A stretch of 64,000 bases of DNA from Melioribacteraceae bacterium (GCA_021647785.1 JAKIUC010000008.1:29286-93285); one strand, 5' to 3'; positions 27,407 to 36,464 are shown, counted from the first letter of the stretch. Numbers and translations: made by a program. Notes: generated from the sequence alone by a model not told the origin.

Positions 27407-27991
27407 ATGGGTAAAGCAATTAGTAATAACATACAACTTTTGAATTCTATTGTTTCGTTAATTGACACTTCTCGAAATAGAGTTGCCGTTTCTGTAAATT
27501 CAGAACTTACACTTTTATATTGGAATATTGGGAAACAAATAAATGAAAGAGCGGATTATGGAAAGCAGATTCTATTTAGTTTGAGTACACAACTAACTGA
27601 GCTTGGAACTGAGTTTGCTTTTCTTGCAAGACAAAAAAGAATTATTAAAGAAGATGAAGATTTCTATATTGACTTGCTTTTTTATCATAGAGAATTAAAA
27701 TGTTTGATTGCAGTTGATTTGAAACTTGATAAATATAAGGCTTCATATATAGGGAAAATGAAACTCTATTTGAGATGGTTAGAGAAAAATGAAATCCGTG
27801 AATGTGAAAGCGAACCAATTGGTTTAATACTATGTAGTGAAAAATTGCCCGAGCAAATAAATTACTTAATACTCGATACCAATAAACAAATAAAAGTTGC
27901 ACAGTATTTAACTAAACTACCACAAAAACAATTGCTTGCAGAGAAGTTAAGTGAGGCAATAATTTTAGCAAAAAACAGATTAAGAGGATGA
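27407..27991 (+). CDS. Internally shortened PDDEXK nuclease-like protein (DUF1016/YhcG)
   Basis: 194 residues. The N-terminal part (Leu-Tyr-Trp-Asn-Ile-Gly-Lys at 37-43, Tyr-Gly-Lys-Gln-Ile at 51-55) matches the start of the DUF1016 N-terminal domain. From about residue 67 the sequence jumps to the C-terminal nuclease domain (Ala-Arg-Gln-Lys-Arg at 74-78, Tyr-Ile-Asp89-Leu-Leu-Phe-Tyr-His, Val-Asp104-Leu-Lys106). The family is normally about 340-370 residues, so roughly 150 residues are missing in frame. The usual Glu-x-Lys is Asp-x-Lys. The gene starts one base after the stop of the M6-like gene with no clear Shine-Dalgarno. It is either a degraded copy or a compact variant; nuclease activity is doubtful. 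Confidence 0.75.
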   Translation: MGKAISNNIQLLNSIVSLIDTSRNRVAVSVNSELTLLYWNIGKQINERADYGKQILFSLSTQLTELGTEFAFLARQKRIIKEDEDFYIDLLFYHRELKCLIAVDLKLDKYKASYIGKMKLYLRWLEKNEIRECESEPIGLILCSEKLPEQINYLILDTNKQIKVAQYLTKLPQKQLLAEKLSEAIILAKNRLRG

Positions 27992-28036
27992 TCCCTTTAT
28001 CAACTATCCAGAACCAAATGCCGAGTATCTATTAAA

Positions 28037-31000
28037 ATGAAAATAAAAAAATATATTCTATTACTACTATTTACAACAACAGTTTTTGCACAATACAATC
28101 AATTTGAAGCTGAGTATGACTGGTACACAATTGAAGGGAAAAACATTTATGTTCACTATCATGAAGGTGCTGAGCGAACTGCAAAAGTAATTGCAAAAAT
28201 TGCTGATGAAGTTTGGGAGCCAATTACCTCTCTTTATGGGTACGAACCAGAAAAAGTTCACTATGTAATTAAAGATAAAGATGATTACTCAAACGGAGCA
28301 ACATATTTTTTTGATAACAAAATTGAAATATGGGCTTCAGCATTAGACTACGATTTACGTGGAACTCACAACTGGTTACGAAATGTAATTGCACATGAGT
28401 TTGCACACATGGTGCAAATTCAAGCAGGAATGAAGTGGGGTCGTTCAATACCAGCTTTCTATTTACAATATTTAGGTTACGAGGATACACGCCGTCCAGA
28501 TATACTCTATGGGTATCCCGATAAAATTATTTCATACCCTATTGCAAGCATCAATATTCCTGCTTGGTTTGCCGAGGGGTCTGCACAGTATATGCGTAAA
28601 GAGTTTGGGTACGAAAATTGGGATTCGCACCGCGATATGATTTTGCGTAGTTATGTATTAGATGACAACATGCTTACCTGGAATCAGATGGGTGTCTTTG
28701 GGAAAACAAGTCTTGGTAACGAGTCTGTCTATAATTCTGGTTTTGCTTTAACTCTCTATATAGCACAGCAATATGGTGAAGATAAACTTCGTCTTATCAC
28801 TCAAAAACTTGGCAAGCTAACTAACTTTACTATTGATGCAGCTTTTGAAGATGTACTTGGTAAAGATGGAAATGAAATATACGATGAATGGAAAGCCTAT
28901 TTAACCGAAAGTTATAATGAAAGAATTAAAGATGTTAAAAATAATCTAATTGATGGGAAACTGATACAGAAGGATGGATTCGGAAATTTTTATCCAATTT
29001 ATTCAAAGGATGGTTCTAAGTTCTATTTTATTTCTAATCAAGGGAAAGATTATTTTGGAAAATCTTCTCTCTATGAATTCGATTTAGCTACAAATAAAAA
29101 GAAAAAAATAATTGGAAGTGTCCGCTCAACAGTTTCACTTACTAATGATGGTAAAAAAATAATTTTTGCAAAATTGAGTGATGATAATCCCGAGTGGGCA
29201 AAAATTCATGATATTTTTGTGTATGATATTGAAGAGGAAGAAGATGTACGTTTAACATTTGGATTACGGGCAAATAATCCGAATCTTTCGCATGATGGAA
29301 AGAAAATTACATTCGTTTTTCAGAAGGATGGTACAACTAATTTAGGCACTATCGATGTTGATGGAAAGAACTTTAAGCGACTAACTTTTTTTGAAGAGGG
29401 TGAGCAAATCTACAATCCCAAATTCTCTAACGATGATTCGCACATTATTTTTGATTACTCAATTAAGGAAGGGCGTGATATTGCAAGGGTTGATGTGGAC
29501 GGTTCAAATTTCAAATTCTTAGTGGAAACAAAAAATGACGAACGAAATGCCATATACGATAATGATGGAAATTTAATATATGCATCAAACGAAACTGGTA
29601 TTTTTAACCTTTACAAAATAGATAAAACAACAAATAAGCGTAGCAGAATATCTAACGTACTTGGCGGTACGTTTATGCCCACTATAGATAGTAGTGGAAA
29701 TATTATCTATGCTGGTTATAATTCAAGCGGGTATCAAATTTACAAATTAGATGCTGAAGAGCAAGTTAATGTTGATGATACAAAAAAATATATCTGGATG
29801 AGTAACCCTCCACTTGGTAAAGATAAGCCTAATGGTGATATAAATAATTTTAATTTAAATAAATTAGTAAATTATGACGATACGAAAGTAGAATATGAAA
29901 CTAAACCATATTCGGGCTTTTTCTCTAAAATGACATTTTTCCCATTTATCCGATTTGATAATTATACACTAACAGATGACCCATTAGATATTTTGAAACC
30001 TGGTGTCTATTTTACTTCAAACGATTATCTAAATAGATATTCAATTTTTGGTGCTGCTTCAATAAACAAACGATTAGAACGAGATATTTATCTGTCGTTA
30101 GAATATCGTGATAAACTCCCACTCCTTTATGGCATTGGGCTTAAACCACAAGTTACACTCGAACTTTATAGTGTAAGCCGAAAAGCAGATGTTGATTTGT
30201 ATTTTGGAAGGTATGAAGACTCAACTGGTGTTAATTATGATAATATTGTTCCCACAGATGTTACCTATAATTTATTTGAAGTTGACTTAGCCTTTAAGCA
30301 TAGAGTATTTGCTAAGGGGAATAATATAGAACTCCGCTTTATATATAGTGATTATGTAGCTGCTCTTGGTAGTTTTCCTTTGCCGAATAATGGCGGTTTG
30401 TATCCTTCAACAAGAGACACATATTTTATTGGAAGGAATATCCAACTTACATATTGGCATAAAAGTCTTGAATCTCATAAGGATGCTGATATAAATCCTA
30501 TGGGAAGGGAAGTAACATTCCAGCTAAATTATGAAAATAATGATTATAATGATGAAGGTGAATATACTATTGTAGATGGAGTGTTAGTTCCGCAATACAA
30601 CGATTATAATTTTGTAAGAGCCGAAATGGATTGGAGAGAGTATATTTCAATTAACAAATATGGACATACAATAAATGGAAGAGTGAAAGCTGGTTCAATT
30701 ATTGGTGCTGAACTTCCAACTTTCTTTGATTATTATGTAGGCGGATTAGTGGGAATGAAAGGATATCCCTTCTATTCAATAGGTGGTAACCAAGCATATT
30801 GGATGCACCTTTCATACAGATTTCCACTCTACAGAAATATTGATGGAAGACTTGGACCATGGTATTTAGATAAAATATTTATGTCGGTTTATGCAGATAT
30901 TGGTGATGCGTGGAATGGCAATTTTGCGGGAATAAATAAAGCAAAAAAAGCTATGGGTGTAGAAGTTCGTTTAAAGATGAGTTCATTCTATCTCTTCCCA

Positions 31001-31126
31001 ACGGCAATATTTGCAAATGTTGCATACGGGTTCGATAAATTTAGCACTAAAATTCGTGGTGAAGATATTTTATATGGTAAGGACTTCATCTTCTATGCTG
31101 GAATTCTGTTTGATTTTTCTTTTTAG
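28037..31126 (+). CDS. Surface protein: peptidase-MA domain, TolB-like propeller and outer-membrane barrel
   Basis: 1029 residues. A signal peptide (about 1-18) is followed by a peptidase-MA-like gluzincin domain with His120-Glu-Phe-Ala-His124 and Phe-Ala-Glu180-Gly-Ser-Ala as third ligand region. Next is a PD40/TolB-type propeller (about 310-580) with Ser-x-Asp-Gly-x-x-Ile/Phe repeats such as SKDGSKFYF, SHDGKKITF and SNDDSHIIF. The last about 400 residues look like an Omp85-type barrel, with a Gly-Met-Lys-Gly-Tyr-Pro segment (like the surface-antigen VRGY/F loop) and a C-terminal Phe-Asp-Phe-Ser-Phe. It probably spans the outer membrane with the protease and propeller in the periplasm or at the surface. 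The zinc-site residues are intact. Confidence 0.8.
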   Translation: MKIKKYILLLLFTTTVFAQYNQFEAEYDWYTIEGKNIYVHYHEGAERTAKVIAKIADEVWEPITSLYGYEPEKVHYVIKDKDDYSNGATYFFDNKIEIWASALDYDLRGTHNWLRNVIAHEFAHMVQIQAGMKWGRSIPAFYLQYLGYEDTRRPDILYGYPDKIISYPIASINIPAWFAEGSAQYMRKEFGYENWDSHRDMILRSYVLDDNMLTWNQMGVFGKTSLGNESVYNSGFALTLYIAQQYGEDKLRLITQKLGKLTNFTIDAAFEDVLGKDGNEIYDEWKAYLTESYNERIKDVKNNLIDGKLIQKDGFGNFYPIYSKDGSKFYFISNQGKDYFGKSSLYEFDLATNKKKKIIGSVRSTVSLTNDGKKIIFAKLSDDNPEWAKIHDIFVYDIEEEEDVRLTFGLRANNPNLSHDGKKITFVFQKDGTTNLGTIDVDGKNFKRLTFFEEGEQIYNPKFSNDDSHIIFDYSIKEGRDIARVDVDGSNFKFLVETKNDERNAIYDNDGNLIYASNETGIFNLYKIDKTTNKRSRISNVLGGTFMPTIDSSGNIIYAGYNSSGYQIYKLDAEEQVNVDDTKKYIWMSNPPLGKDKPNGDINNFNLNKLVNYDDTKVEYETKPYSGFFSKMTFFPFIRFDNYTLTDDPLDILKPGVYFTSNDYLNRYSIFGAASINKRLERDIYLSLEYRDKLPLLYGIGLKPQVTLELYSVSRKADVDLYFGRYEDSTGVNYDNIVPTDVTYNLFEVDLAFKHRVFAKGNNIELRFIYSDYVAALGSFPLPNNGGLYPSTRDTYFIGRNIQLTYWHKSLESHKDADINPMGREVTFQLNYENNDYNDEGEYTIVDGVLVPQYNDYNFVRAEMDWREYISINKYGHTINGRVKAGSIIGAELPTFFDYYVGGLVGMKGYPFYSIGGNQAYWMHLSYRFPLYRNIDGRLGPWYLDKIFMSVYADIGDAWNGNFAGINKAKKAMGVEVRLKMSSFYLFPTAIFANVAYGFDKFSTKIRGEDILYGKDFIFYAGILFDFSF

Positions 31127-31245
31127 TTAAAATAGATATATTTGTTCTAAGTAGCGTAGATTACTCTGCAATCTGCGAAAACAGGAAATAATGAATAAAT
31201 ATTTTAAAGTGTAAAATAGATAAAAAAATAAATCAGAAAAACAAA

Positions 31246-32109
31246 ATGAAAAAAACAATATTTATAATACTCATCTTTGCAGTTTCAATTTTTGCTCAAG
31301 AGAGTAAATTAAAACTAAGTGGAAATATTTCACAAGATTTATTAATTAGTTCAAATAATTATCAATTTGATGATAGTGAATCTAATATAGTATTTAAAAA
31401 ACGCTCGCCGATGCTTGCTGCCGGAATGTCGGTTGTACTCCCTGGTGCTGGACAGTTTTACAATGAAGACTACTGGAAGACTGCAATTTTCGTTGCTATC
31501 GAAGTTGCTGCAATTGCTGCTGCTATTATCTATTATAATAAGGGTGAAGACCAAGTTGCAAGCTACGAAGCATTTGCAGATTCTGAAGCTGGATGGAATG
31601 TAGATAAATATGCTAATTGGACTGTTGATAATGCAAATAGATTAAACTCGCAAATCCCAGAAGGTGCCCCTGTTTTAGATATATTTGATAATGATGGGAA
31701 TGTAATTTGGAGTAGATTAAATAATTTGGAGAGAACCATAAGCGGCTACTACTCTCATCTGCTTCCTGCTTATGGCGACCAGCAGTATTACGAGTTAATA
31801 GGGAAGTACCAGCAGTTTAATCCGGGTTGGAATGATTTTAATTATGATGATGCTTATAATTATGGAGACCCGCTAACTCCAACATTTTTGTGGTACGCTG
31901 ATGAACGTGGTAAAGCTAATAGCTACTACGACTATTCAAGTCTCGCTGTTAAAGTTTTAATTACTAATCATATTATCAGTGCTGTTGAGGCAGCATTGGC
32001 AGCAAATAGTTACAATAAAAGTTTTAAAGCAGAAGTGAAGGTGCAAACAAATTCAATTGGGTACAACCGAATTTTCTATCCTGAATTGAGTATGAGTTAT
32101 CGGTTTTAG
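31246..32109 (+). CDS. DUF5683-like envelope protein
   Basis: 287 residues with a signal peptide (about 1-17, Ile-Phe-Ala-Gln). The central Val-Leu-Pro-Gly-Ala-Gly-Gln-Phe-Tyr-Asn, Tyr-Trp-Lys and following hydrophobic helix (Val-Ala-Ile-Glu-Val-Ala-Ala-Ile-Ala) match the DUF5683 pattern of Bacteroidota membrane/envelope proteins. Many Asn/Tyr residues lie between the helices, and a final Ser-Tyr-Arg-Phe could be a terminal strand. Function unknown. It follows the peptidase-MA/barrel gene by 119 bases and may be co-expressed. Confidence 0.68.
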   Translation: MKKTIFIILIFAVSIFAQESKLKLSGNISQDLLISSNNYQFDDSESNIVFKKRSPMLAAGMSVVLPGAGQFYNEDYWKTAIFVAIEVAAIAAAIIYYNKGEDQVASYEAFADSEAGWNVDKYANWTVDNANRLNSQIPEGAPVLDIFDNDGNVIWSRLNNLERTISGYYSHLLPAYGDQQYYELIGKYQQFNPGWNDFNYDDAYNYGDPLTPTFLWYADERGKANSYYDYSSLAVKVLITNHIISAVEAALAANSYNKSFKAEVKVQTNSIGYNRIFYPELSMSYRF

Positions 32110-32111
32110 AG

Positions 32112-32498
32112 TTACCAAATTCGTTTTATTTGATAATTATCAAAAGTTTTGTCAATTCCAACTATGGGTAAATTTTCCACAAATGCTTGGGAAATTATTA
32201 TTCTATCAAAAGGGTCTCTGTGATGAAGAGGGAGTTTTTCAAGTTTAAACAAATGGTTAAGCTTTAAATCTAAAATTTGAATATTATTTCCTAAAATATG
32301 TTCATCAACAAAATTCTGAAGAGGTACATTTAGGTTTAATTTTTGCAATCTAATTTTTATTGCTAATTCCCAAATACTTACAATACTAAAAAAAATATTG
32401 TTGTTTGAATTAAGGTAAAGTTGTTTAACATTTTCACTTAATTTTGTTGTATCTCCAACACTCCACAAAAGAGTGTGTGTATCAAATAAATAATTCAT
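32112..32498 (-). CDS. PIN-domain toxin (type II toxin-antitoxin)
   Basis: 128 residues from ATG 32498. The open frame reaches 32561, but that start would overlap the antitoxin and adds residues without family similarity, whereas Met-Asn-Tyr-Leu-Phe-Asp-Thr-His is the classical PIN N-terminus with the first metal Asp. Other acidic sites are Trp-Glu-Leu-Ala-Ile-Lys and His-Arg-Asp-Pro-Phe-Asp-Arg. PIN toxins are Mg-dependent ribonucleases that inhibit translation until bound by the antitoxin. It starts 4 bases after the antitoxin stop. It is convergent with the DUF5683-like gene, 2 bases away. Confidence 0.9.
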   Translation of the reverse strand: MNYLFDTHTLLWSVGDTTKLSENVKQLYLNSNNNIFFSIVSIWELAIKIRLQKLNLNVPLQNFVDEHILGNNIQILDLKLNHLFKLEKLPLHHRDPFDRIIISQAFVENLPIVGIDKTFDNYQIKRIW

Positions 32499-32502
32499 AT
32501 AA

Positions 32503-32730
32503 TTAAGACATATACTCTTTAAAATCATCAATAGAAGATTCAAAATCATCTGCAATTTCAATTAAACCGGCTGCTGTTCCAAGTTTGCGTTCTGGTTTGG
32601 GATAATCCAATTGAATAAGTTTAGCAACAGGCTTATTTCCCTTTGCTATTATTACTTCTTCTCCTTCAATTACTTTTTTAATTAGTTTTGATAAGTTAGT
32701 TTTTGCTTCGTGAATATTTACCTGATACAT
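32503..32730 (-). CDS. Phd/YefM-family antitoxin
   Basis: 75 residues. The N-terminal Val-Asn-Ile-His-Glu-Ala-Lys-Thr-Asn-Leu-Ser-Lys-Leu and the following Glu-Glu-Val-Ile-Ile-Ala-Lys-Gly-Asn-Lys-Pro-Val-Ala form the Phd/YefM DNA-binding dimer fold; the acidic C-terminus should wrap the PIN toxin encoded immediately downstream. Such antitoxins usually repress their own promoter, which would lie at 32731-32800. Confidence 0.9.
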   Translation of the reverse strand: MYQVNIHEAKTNLSKLIKKVIEGEEVIIAKGNKPVAKLIQLDYPKPERKLGTAAGLIEIADDFESSIDDFKEYMS

Positions 32731-33029
32731 CTTCTTCTCTGTTAGTTAGTCATATACTTAGCTAAGTTAAGAAAATATTAAAAATATTCAAAGGAAATAA
32801 TTATTTTTTTATTAATTTTTAGTTTTAACCCAGAATCATTTCAAAACAATTCCGTAGGAGTGATATGTTTATAAAATACTAGGGGTAGAAAAATCCACCA
32901 TTATATGCATGGATTTTATCCGCTTCGGTTTTTACCTTTTCGCCCAATGTTCATATACCCGAAATACTGTTTGTAAATTTCGTAAATTGGTTTGTATGCA
33001 TCTAACTCCTCCAATTTATTGAATTCTGC

Positions 33030-33160
33030 TCTCTTTCAAGAGCTCCTTCTATTTCTCTTATTCTATACTTCTTGAACTACTTTCCATTTAAAATCGTCAC
33101 TATAATTCTGTGGTCAGCCTCTATAACTTACTCGTTTGCTCTTCATACTTTGTCCTTGTT
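33030..33160 (-). pseudogene. Degenerate transposase OrfA remnant
   Basis: Read on the minus strand, the DNA encodes Met-Lys-Ser-Lys-Arg-Val-Ser-Tyr-Arg-Gly, a stop, then Asn-Tyr-Ser-Asp-Asp-Phe-Lys-Trp-Lys-Val-Val-Gln-Glu-Val and another stop. The Phe-Lys-Trp-Lys-Val-Val-Gln-Glu-Val core resembles the start of IS3-type OrfA helix-turn-helix proteins. Stop codons and missing downstream sequence show it is dead. Confidence 0.35.
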
Positions 33161-33281
33161 TTAGTTGACTATTTATCCATTTTTTTGTGTCAATCTTTTT
33201 TTAGGACGGTACAACTTCAGAAAGTAAAGTATTAGGGATTATATGACGAATCGGTATATATACTTAGAGCGAGTTAATCGA

Positions 33282-33313
33282 TTAGGCATCCCTAAAACTT
33301 TCGGGATGCCTAA
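33282..33313. repeat. Perfect 11-bp stem-loop
   Basis: TTAGGCATCCC (33282-33292) and GGGATGCCTAA (33303-33313) with a 10-base loop. Four T follow on the plus strand, too few for confident terminator status, and no gene reads into it from the left, so it is listed as a palindromic repeat. Confidence 0.5.
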
Positions 33314-33436
33314 TTTTGATGGTAAAAGGGGAAATATACACAACCCAAATTGTCTGTTAGAGTCTCACAGACGAAAACCACTTCATTGACGGTATATTTT
33401 AAGTAGAATGAGATGTGAATCATGTTTCATCCAATT

Positions 33437-33919
33437 TTACATACTCTTTTCTGACTTGTTATTGGGCTTCTTGAATTGTTTGAAAAAGAAATCATTTTTT
33501 ATTGAATCCATATCAAAGAATAGTTTATTTAATCTATCCTGATTTTTTCGAAATCTTTCAATAAAAAAATTATTATTATAAAAATCATATTGTAGTAATG
33601 AGTCTTGAAAAAAGATATTATCAAAAAAAGGGTCTTGCGAGAAAATATATCTTTTATTGAATTTAACTTTAAAATCATTAAAGATACTATCTCCTATAGT
33701 TGTATCCCCCTCTATGTTAGAGTAATAATAAGAATAAGTAGAATCGTATTTAATTAAATTTCCATCTTCATCATATTCTTTGTTTACTACAATGTTTGTT
33801 TTTGGTTGCACATACTTTATACTGTCAGTTACTAATTCTGTAGTTTTGTCTTTGTTTTGCCCATTGCAAGCCGTAAAAGTTAAAAGAATCATAAAAGTAA
33901 ATAATAACGCTTTTCTCAT
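33437..33919 (-). CDS. Small lipoprotein, function unknown
   Basis: 160 residues. A clear lipoprotein signal: Arg-Lys start, hydrophobic core, Phe-Thr-Ala-Cys lipobox (Cys at about 18). The rest is polar, rich in Asp, Asn, Phe and Lys, with an Asp-Glu-Asp-Gly-Asn-Leu segment and a Phe/Asp-rich C-terminal half that looks low in structure. No known domain is recognised. A Shine-Dalgarno (GGAGG on the minus strand) precedes the ATG. It lies downstream of Hsp20 but beyond that gene's terminator, so it probably has its own promoter. Confidence 0.65.
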   Translation of the reverse strand: MRKALLFTFMILLTFTACNGQNKDKTTELVTDSIKYVQPKTNIVVNKEYDEDGNLIKYDSTYSYYYSNIEGDTTIGDSIFNDFKVKFNKRYIFSQDPFFDNIFFQDSLLQYDFYNNNFFIERFRKNQDRLNKLFFDMDSIKNDFFFKQFKKPNNKSEKSM

Positions 33920-33950
33920 TTTTAACCTCCTTGTTTAGTATAAAATATGA

Positions 33951-33985
33951 AATTCAAAAAAAGCAACGGATAAATATCCGTTGCT
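33951..33985 (-). terminator. Intrinsic terminator of the Hsp20 gene
   Basis: AAAGCAACGGATA (33958-33970) and TATCCGTTGCTTT (33973-33985) form a perfect stem. On the minus strand it is followed by seven T (33951-33957). It lies 15 bases beyond the Hsp20 stop. Confidence 0.85.
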
Positions 33986-33999
33986 TTAACAATAATTTG

Positions 34000-34437
34000 T
34001 TAAGATATAGCTATCCTTTTGGCTGGTTTTGGTTTAGCCTCTTCCTTTTTAGGAATAACAATATTCAAAATACCTTTGTCGTATTTTGCTTTAATCTTTT
34101 CCCTTTCTACAATGCCAGGAAGTGTAAATGAACGTGAAAAAGATTGATAACTAAACTCTCTTCTTGTTAACCTTTCATCATCTTCATTTTTGCTCTCAGT
34201 CTTTTTCTCTGACGAAATAGTTAATACGTCATTATTAAGTTCAATATTAAAATCACCCTTTTCAAAACCAGGTGCAGCAACTTCCACTGTAAAATCATCC
34301 TTGCTTTCTTTTACATTTACAGATGGCAAAGTTGTATCTGTATTTGAGAAGTTTCTATTTGACCAATTCCAAATATCTGTATCAAAAAAACGATCAAAAA
34401 TACTTGGAAACTGATTTGAATATTTTACTAAATCCAT
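34000..34437 (-). CDS. Small heat-shock protein Hsp20
   Basis: 145 residues, the usual size for bacterial Hsp20. The alpha-crystallin domain (about 42-135) contains a Val-Glu-Val-Ala-Ala-Pro-Gly strand, the conserved Arg-Arg-Glu-Phe-Ser-Tyr-Gln-Ser-Phe-Ser-Arg-Ser-Phe-Thr-Leu-Pro segment and Tyr-Asp-Lys-Gly-Ile-Leu-Asn-Ile-Val-Ile-Pro-Lys. It holds unfolding proteins in an ATP-independent manner. The Shine-Dalgarno AGGAGGAAC is strong. A terminator follows. No CIRCE element is visible upstream. Confidence 0.93.
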   Translation of the reverse strand: MDLVKYSNQFPSIFDRFFDTDIWNWSNRNFSNTDTTLPSVNVKESKDDFTVEVAAPGFEKGDFNIELNNDVLTISSEKKTESKNEDDERLTRREFSYQSFSRSFTLPGIVEREKIKAKYDKGILNIVIPKKEEAKPKPAKRIAIS

Positions 34438-34788
34438 GATGTTCCTCCTTTTTTTTTTAGTTTCAAAATAGTTTTATAATCTCGAGATTCACTTATACAA
34501 AAACAAACTTTATGCCAATTAGAATATATGATTATTTGACAATGTATGAGTCATATTGACTAATTTACTTAAATTGTTATAGCAATAATTGTCAAGAATA
34601 TTTGTAAATATGCCATATAAATAGTCAAAATTGCAAAGTCGAGTAGGATAACTAAAATTATATTTCATTATTCTTTTTATACCGAAACACTTTCCTTTCA
34701 ATTTTGGTTTTGATTTAATTTATAATAACTTTTAGAAGCTAATTTGTAATCTTAATATTAAAATTTTAAAATATTTATTTGGTATAAC
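34438..34788. other. Divergent intergenic region between Hsp20 and hexosaminidase
   Basis: 351 AT-rich bases between divergent genes, expected to hold both promoters. TTTGACAAT near 34536 and ATTGTCAA near 34590 are inverted copies about 50 bases apart and could be a regulatory site, but this is weak. No gene seen. Confidence 0.4.
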
Positions 34789-36444
34789 ATGGTTAAAAGT
34801 AAAATTATTATTTTGTTAATTATTTCAGTAATTGTTGGATTTACATCTACAAGTTTCAATAACACTGAGGGTGAAGTTGTGAGCATAATTCCAAAACCAA
34901 ATAAATTAATGCTTACCGGTGGTAACTTTGTAATTAACAGAGATACAAAAATAATTCTTAATGGTTCTACAGAGAAAAGCATAAATATTGCTGAGTATTT
35001 TAACGAGAAATTAGAAAATGTAGTTGGTTATAAACTTGAAATATTGAATGAAAAAAGTGAAAGTAAAAATGCAATATTCCTCAATTATCTAATTGATGAA
35101 AAACTTGGGGATGAAGGATATAGTTTAACGATAAATAAAAATGGAGTAAATATTAGCGGCAGTTATGCTGGTGAGTTTTACGGAATTCAGTCTCTACTTC
35201 AATTATTACCTTCTGAAATATTTGGCAGCAAAAAAGTAGAAAATTTGGAGTTGAAGCTTCCTTTTGTTGAAATAGAAGATAAACCAAGATTTGAATGGCG
35301 CGGAATGCACTTAGATGTATGTCGCCATTTCTTCTCTGTTGAGTTCATTAAGAAATATATCGACTATCTAACAATGCACAAAATGAATACTTTCCATTGG
35401 CATTTAACCGAAGACCAGGGTTGGAGAATTGCAATTGAAAAATATCCGAAACTATCGGAAGTGAGTGCTTATAGAGAGGAAACAATTATTGGGCATCATA
35501 ATACAGACCCGCAAAAATTTGATGGAAAAAGATATGGTGGAATTTATACACAAGATGAGATTAGAGAAGTAGTAAAATATGCTTCGGATAGATTTATTAC
35601 TGTAGTTCCGGAAATTGAATTACCCGGACACGCCGTTGCTGCTCTAACTGCATATCCGGAGTTATCCTGCACTGGCGGACCATTTAAGGTGCGTACTTCT
35701 TGGGGAATATCAGACGATATTTTTTGTGCGGGAAATGAAAAGACTTTTGAATTTTTAGAAAATGTACTTTCTGAAGTAGTTGAATTATTTCCGTCCAAAT
35801 ATATTCACATTGGTGGTGATGAAGCACCAAAAGATAGGTGGAAAGAGTGCGGAAAATGCCAAGCAAGAATAAAGGATGAGGGCTTGCACGATGAACATGA
35901 ATTGCAAAGTTATTTTGTAACACGCATCGAGAAATTCTTAAGTTCAAAAGGAAAACAGATTATTGGATGGGATGAAATTTTGGAAGGTGGTCTGGCACCA
36001 AATGCTGCTGTTATGTCTTGGCGAGGAAATGCCGGCGGAATTGAAGCAGCAAAATTGAAACATAAAGTTGTAATGACACCAACAACACATTGCTATTTTG
36101 ATTATTATCAAACAGAGAATACCGAAAATGAACCACTTGCAATTGGTGGATTTTTACCTCTTGAAAAAGTTTATAATTTCAATCCGGTTCCTACAGAGTT
36201 AACCGAAGCGGAAGGGAAATATATTATAGGTGCACAAGGCAATGTTTGGACGGAATATATGCCAACCCCTGCCCACGTTGAGTATATGGCGTTTCCGCGA
36301 ATGTCTGCTTTAGCTGAAGTAGTTTGGACGGAAGATTCGAAAAAAGATTTTGATGATTTTCAGTTGAGAATGATAAAGCAATACAAACGACTTGATGCAA
36401 TTGGAACAAACTATTTTGGGAAAAAACAAATCGAAATTAAATAA
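34789..36444 (+). CDS. Beta-N-acetylhexosaminidase (GH20)
   Basis: 551 residues. A signal peptide (about 1-22) is followed by an N-terminal GH20b domain (about 30-150) and the catalytic TIM barrel beginning with Phe-Glu-Trp-Arg-Gly-Met-His-Leu-Asp-Val-Cys-Arg-His-Phe. The catalytic Asp344-Glu345 pair lies in His-Ile-Gly-Gly-Asp-Glu-Ala-Pro-Lys. Conserved Trp residues for the substrate pocket are present in Ile-Gly-Trp-Asp-Glu-Ile and near the C-terminus (Gly-Asn-Val-Trp-Thr-Glu-Tyr). It removes terminal GlcNAc/GalNAc from chitin, glycans or peptidoglycan fragments in the periplasm or outside. The ROK kinase 20 bases downstream may phosphorylate the released sugar, so the two form a plausible amino-sugar catabolic operon. 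Confidence 0.93.
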   Translation: MVKSKIIILLIISVIVGFTSTSFNNTEGEVVSIIPKPNKLMLTGGNFVINRDTKIILNGSTEKSINIAEYFNEKLENVVGYKLEILNEKSESKNAIFLNYLIDEKLGDEGYSLTINKNGVNISGSYAGEFYGIQSLLQLLPSEIFGSKKVENLELKLPFVEIEDKPRFEWRGMHLDVCRHFFSVEFIKKYIDYLTMHKMNTFHWHLTEDQGWRIAIEKYPKLSEVSAYREETIIGHHNTDPQKFDGKRYGGIYTQDEIREVVKYASDRFITVVPEIELPGHAVAALTAYPELSCTGGPFKVRTSWGISDDIFCAGNEKTFEFLENVLSEVVELFPSKYIHIGGDEAPKDRWKECGKCQARIKDEGLHDEHELQSYFVTRIEKFLSSKGKQIIGWDEILEGGLAPNAAVMSWRGNAGGIEAAKLKHKVVMTPTTHCYFDYYQTENTENEPLAIGGFLPLEKVYNFNPVPTELTEAEGKYIIGAQGNVWTEYMPTPAHVEYMAFPRMSALAEVVWTEDSKKDFDDFQLRMIKQYKRLDAIGTNYFGKKQIEIK

Positions 36445-36464
36445 TAAAAATTTTTGGATAATTT

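Larger units (their letters stand above)
32731..33436. other. Gap with decayed transposon and repeat remnants
   Basis: 706 bases without an intact gene. It includes a fragment of a dispersed repeat (32858-32898, with TTCCGTAGGAGTGATATG), a degenerate transposase reading leftward (about 33030-33160), a perfect 11-bp stem-loop (33282-33313) and an inverted-arm GTCTGT...ACAGAC repeat (about 33355-33377). Confidence 0.6.
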
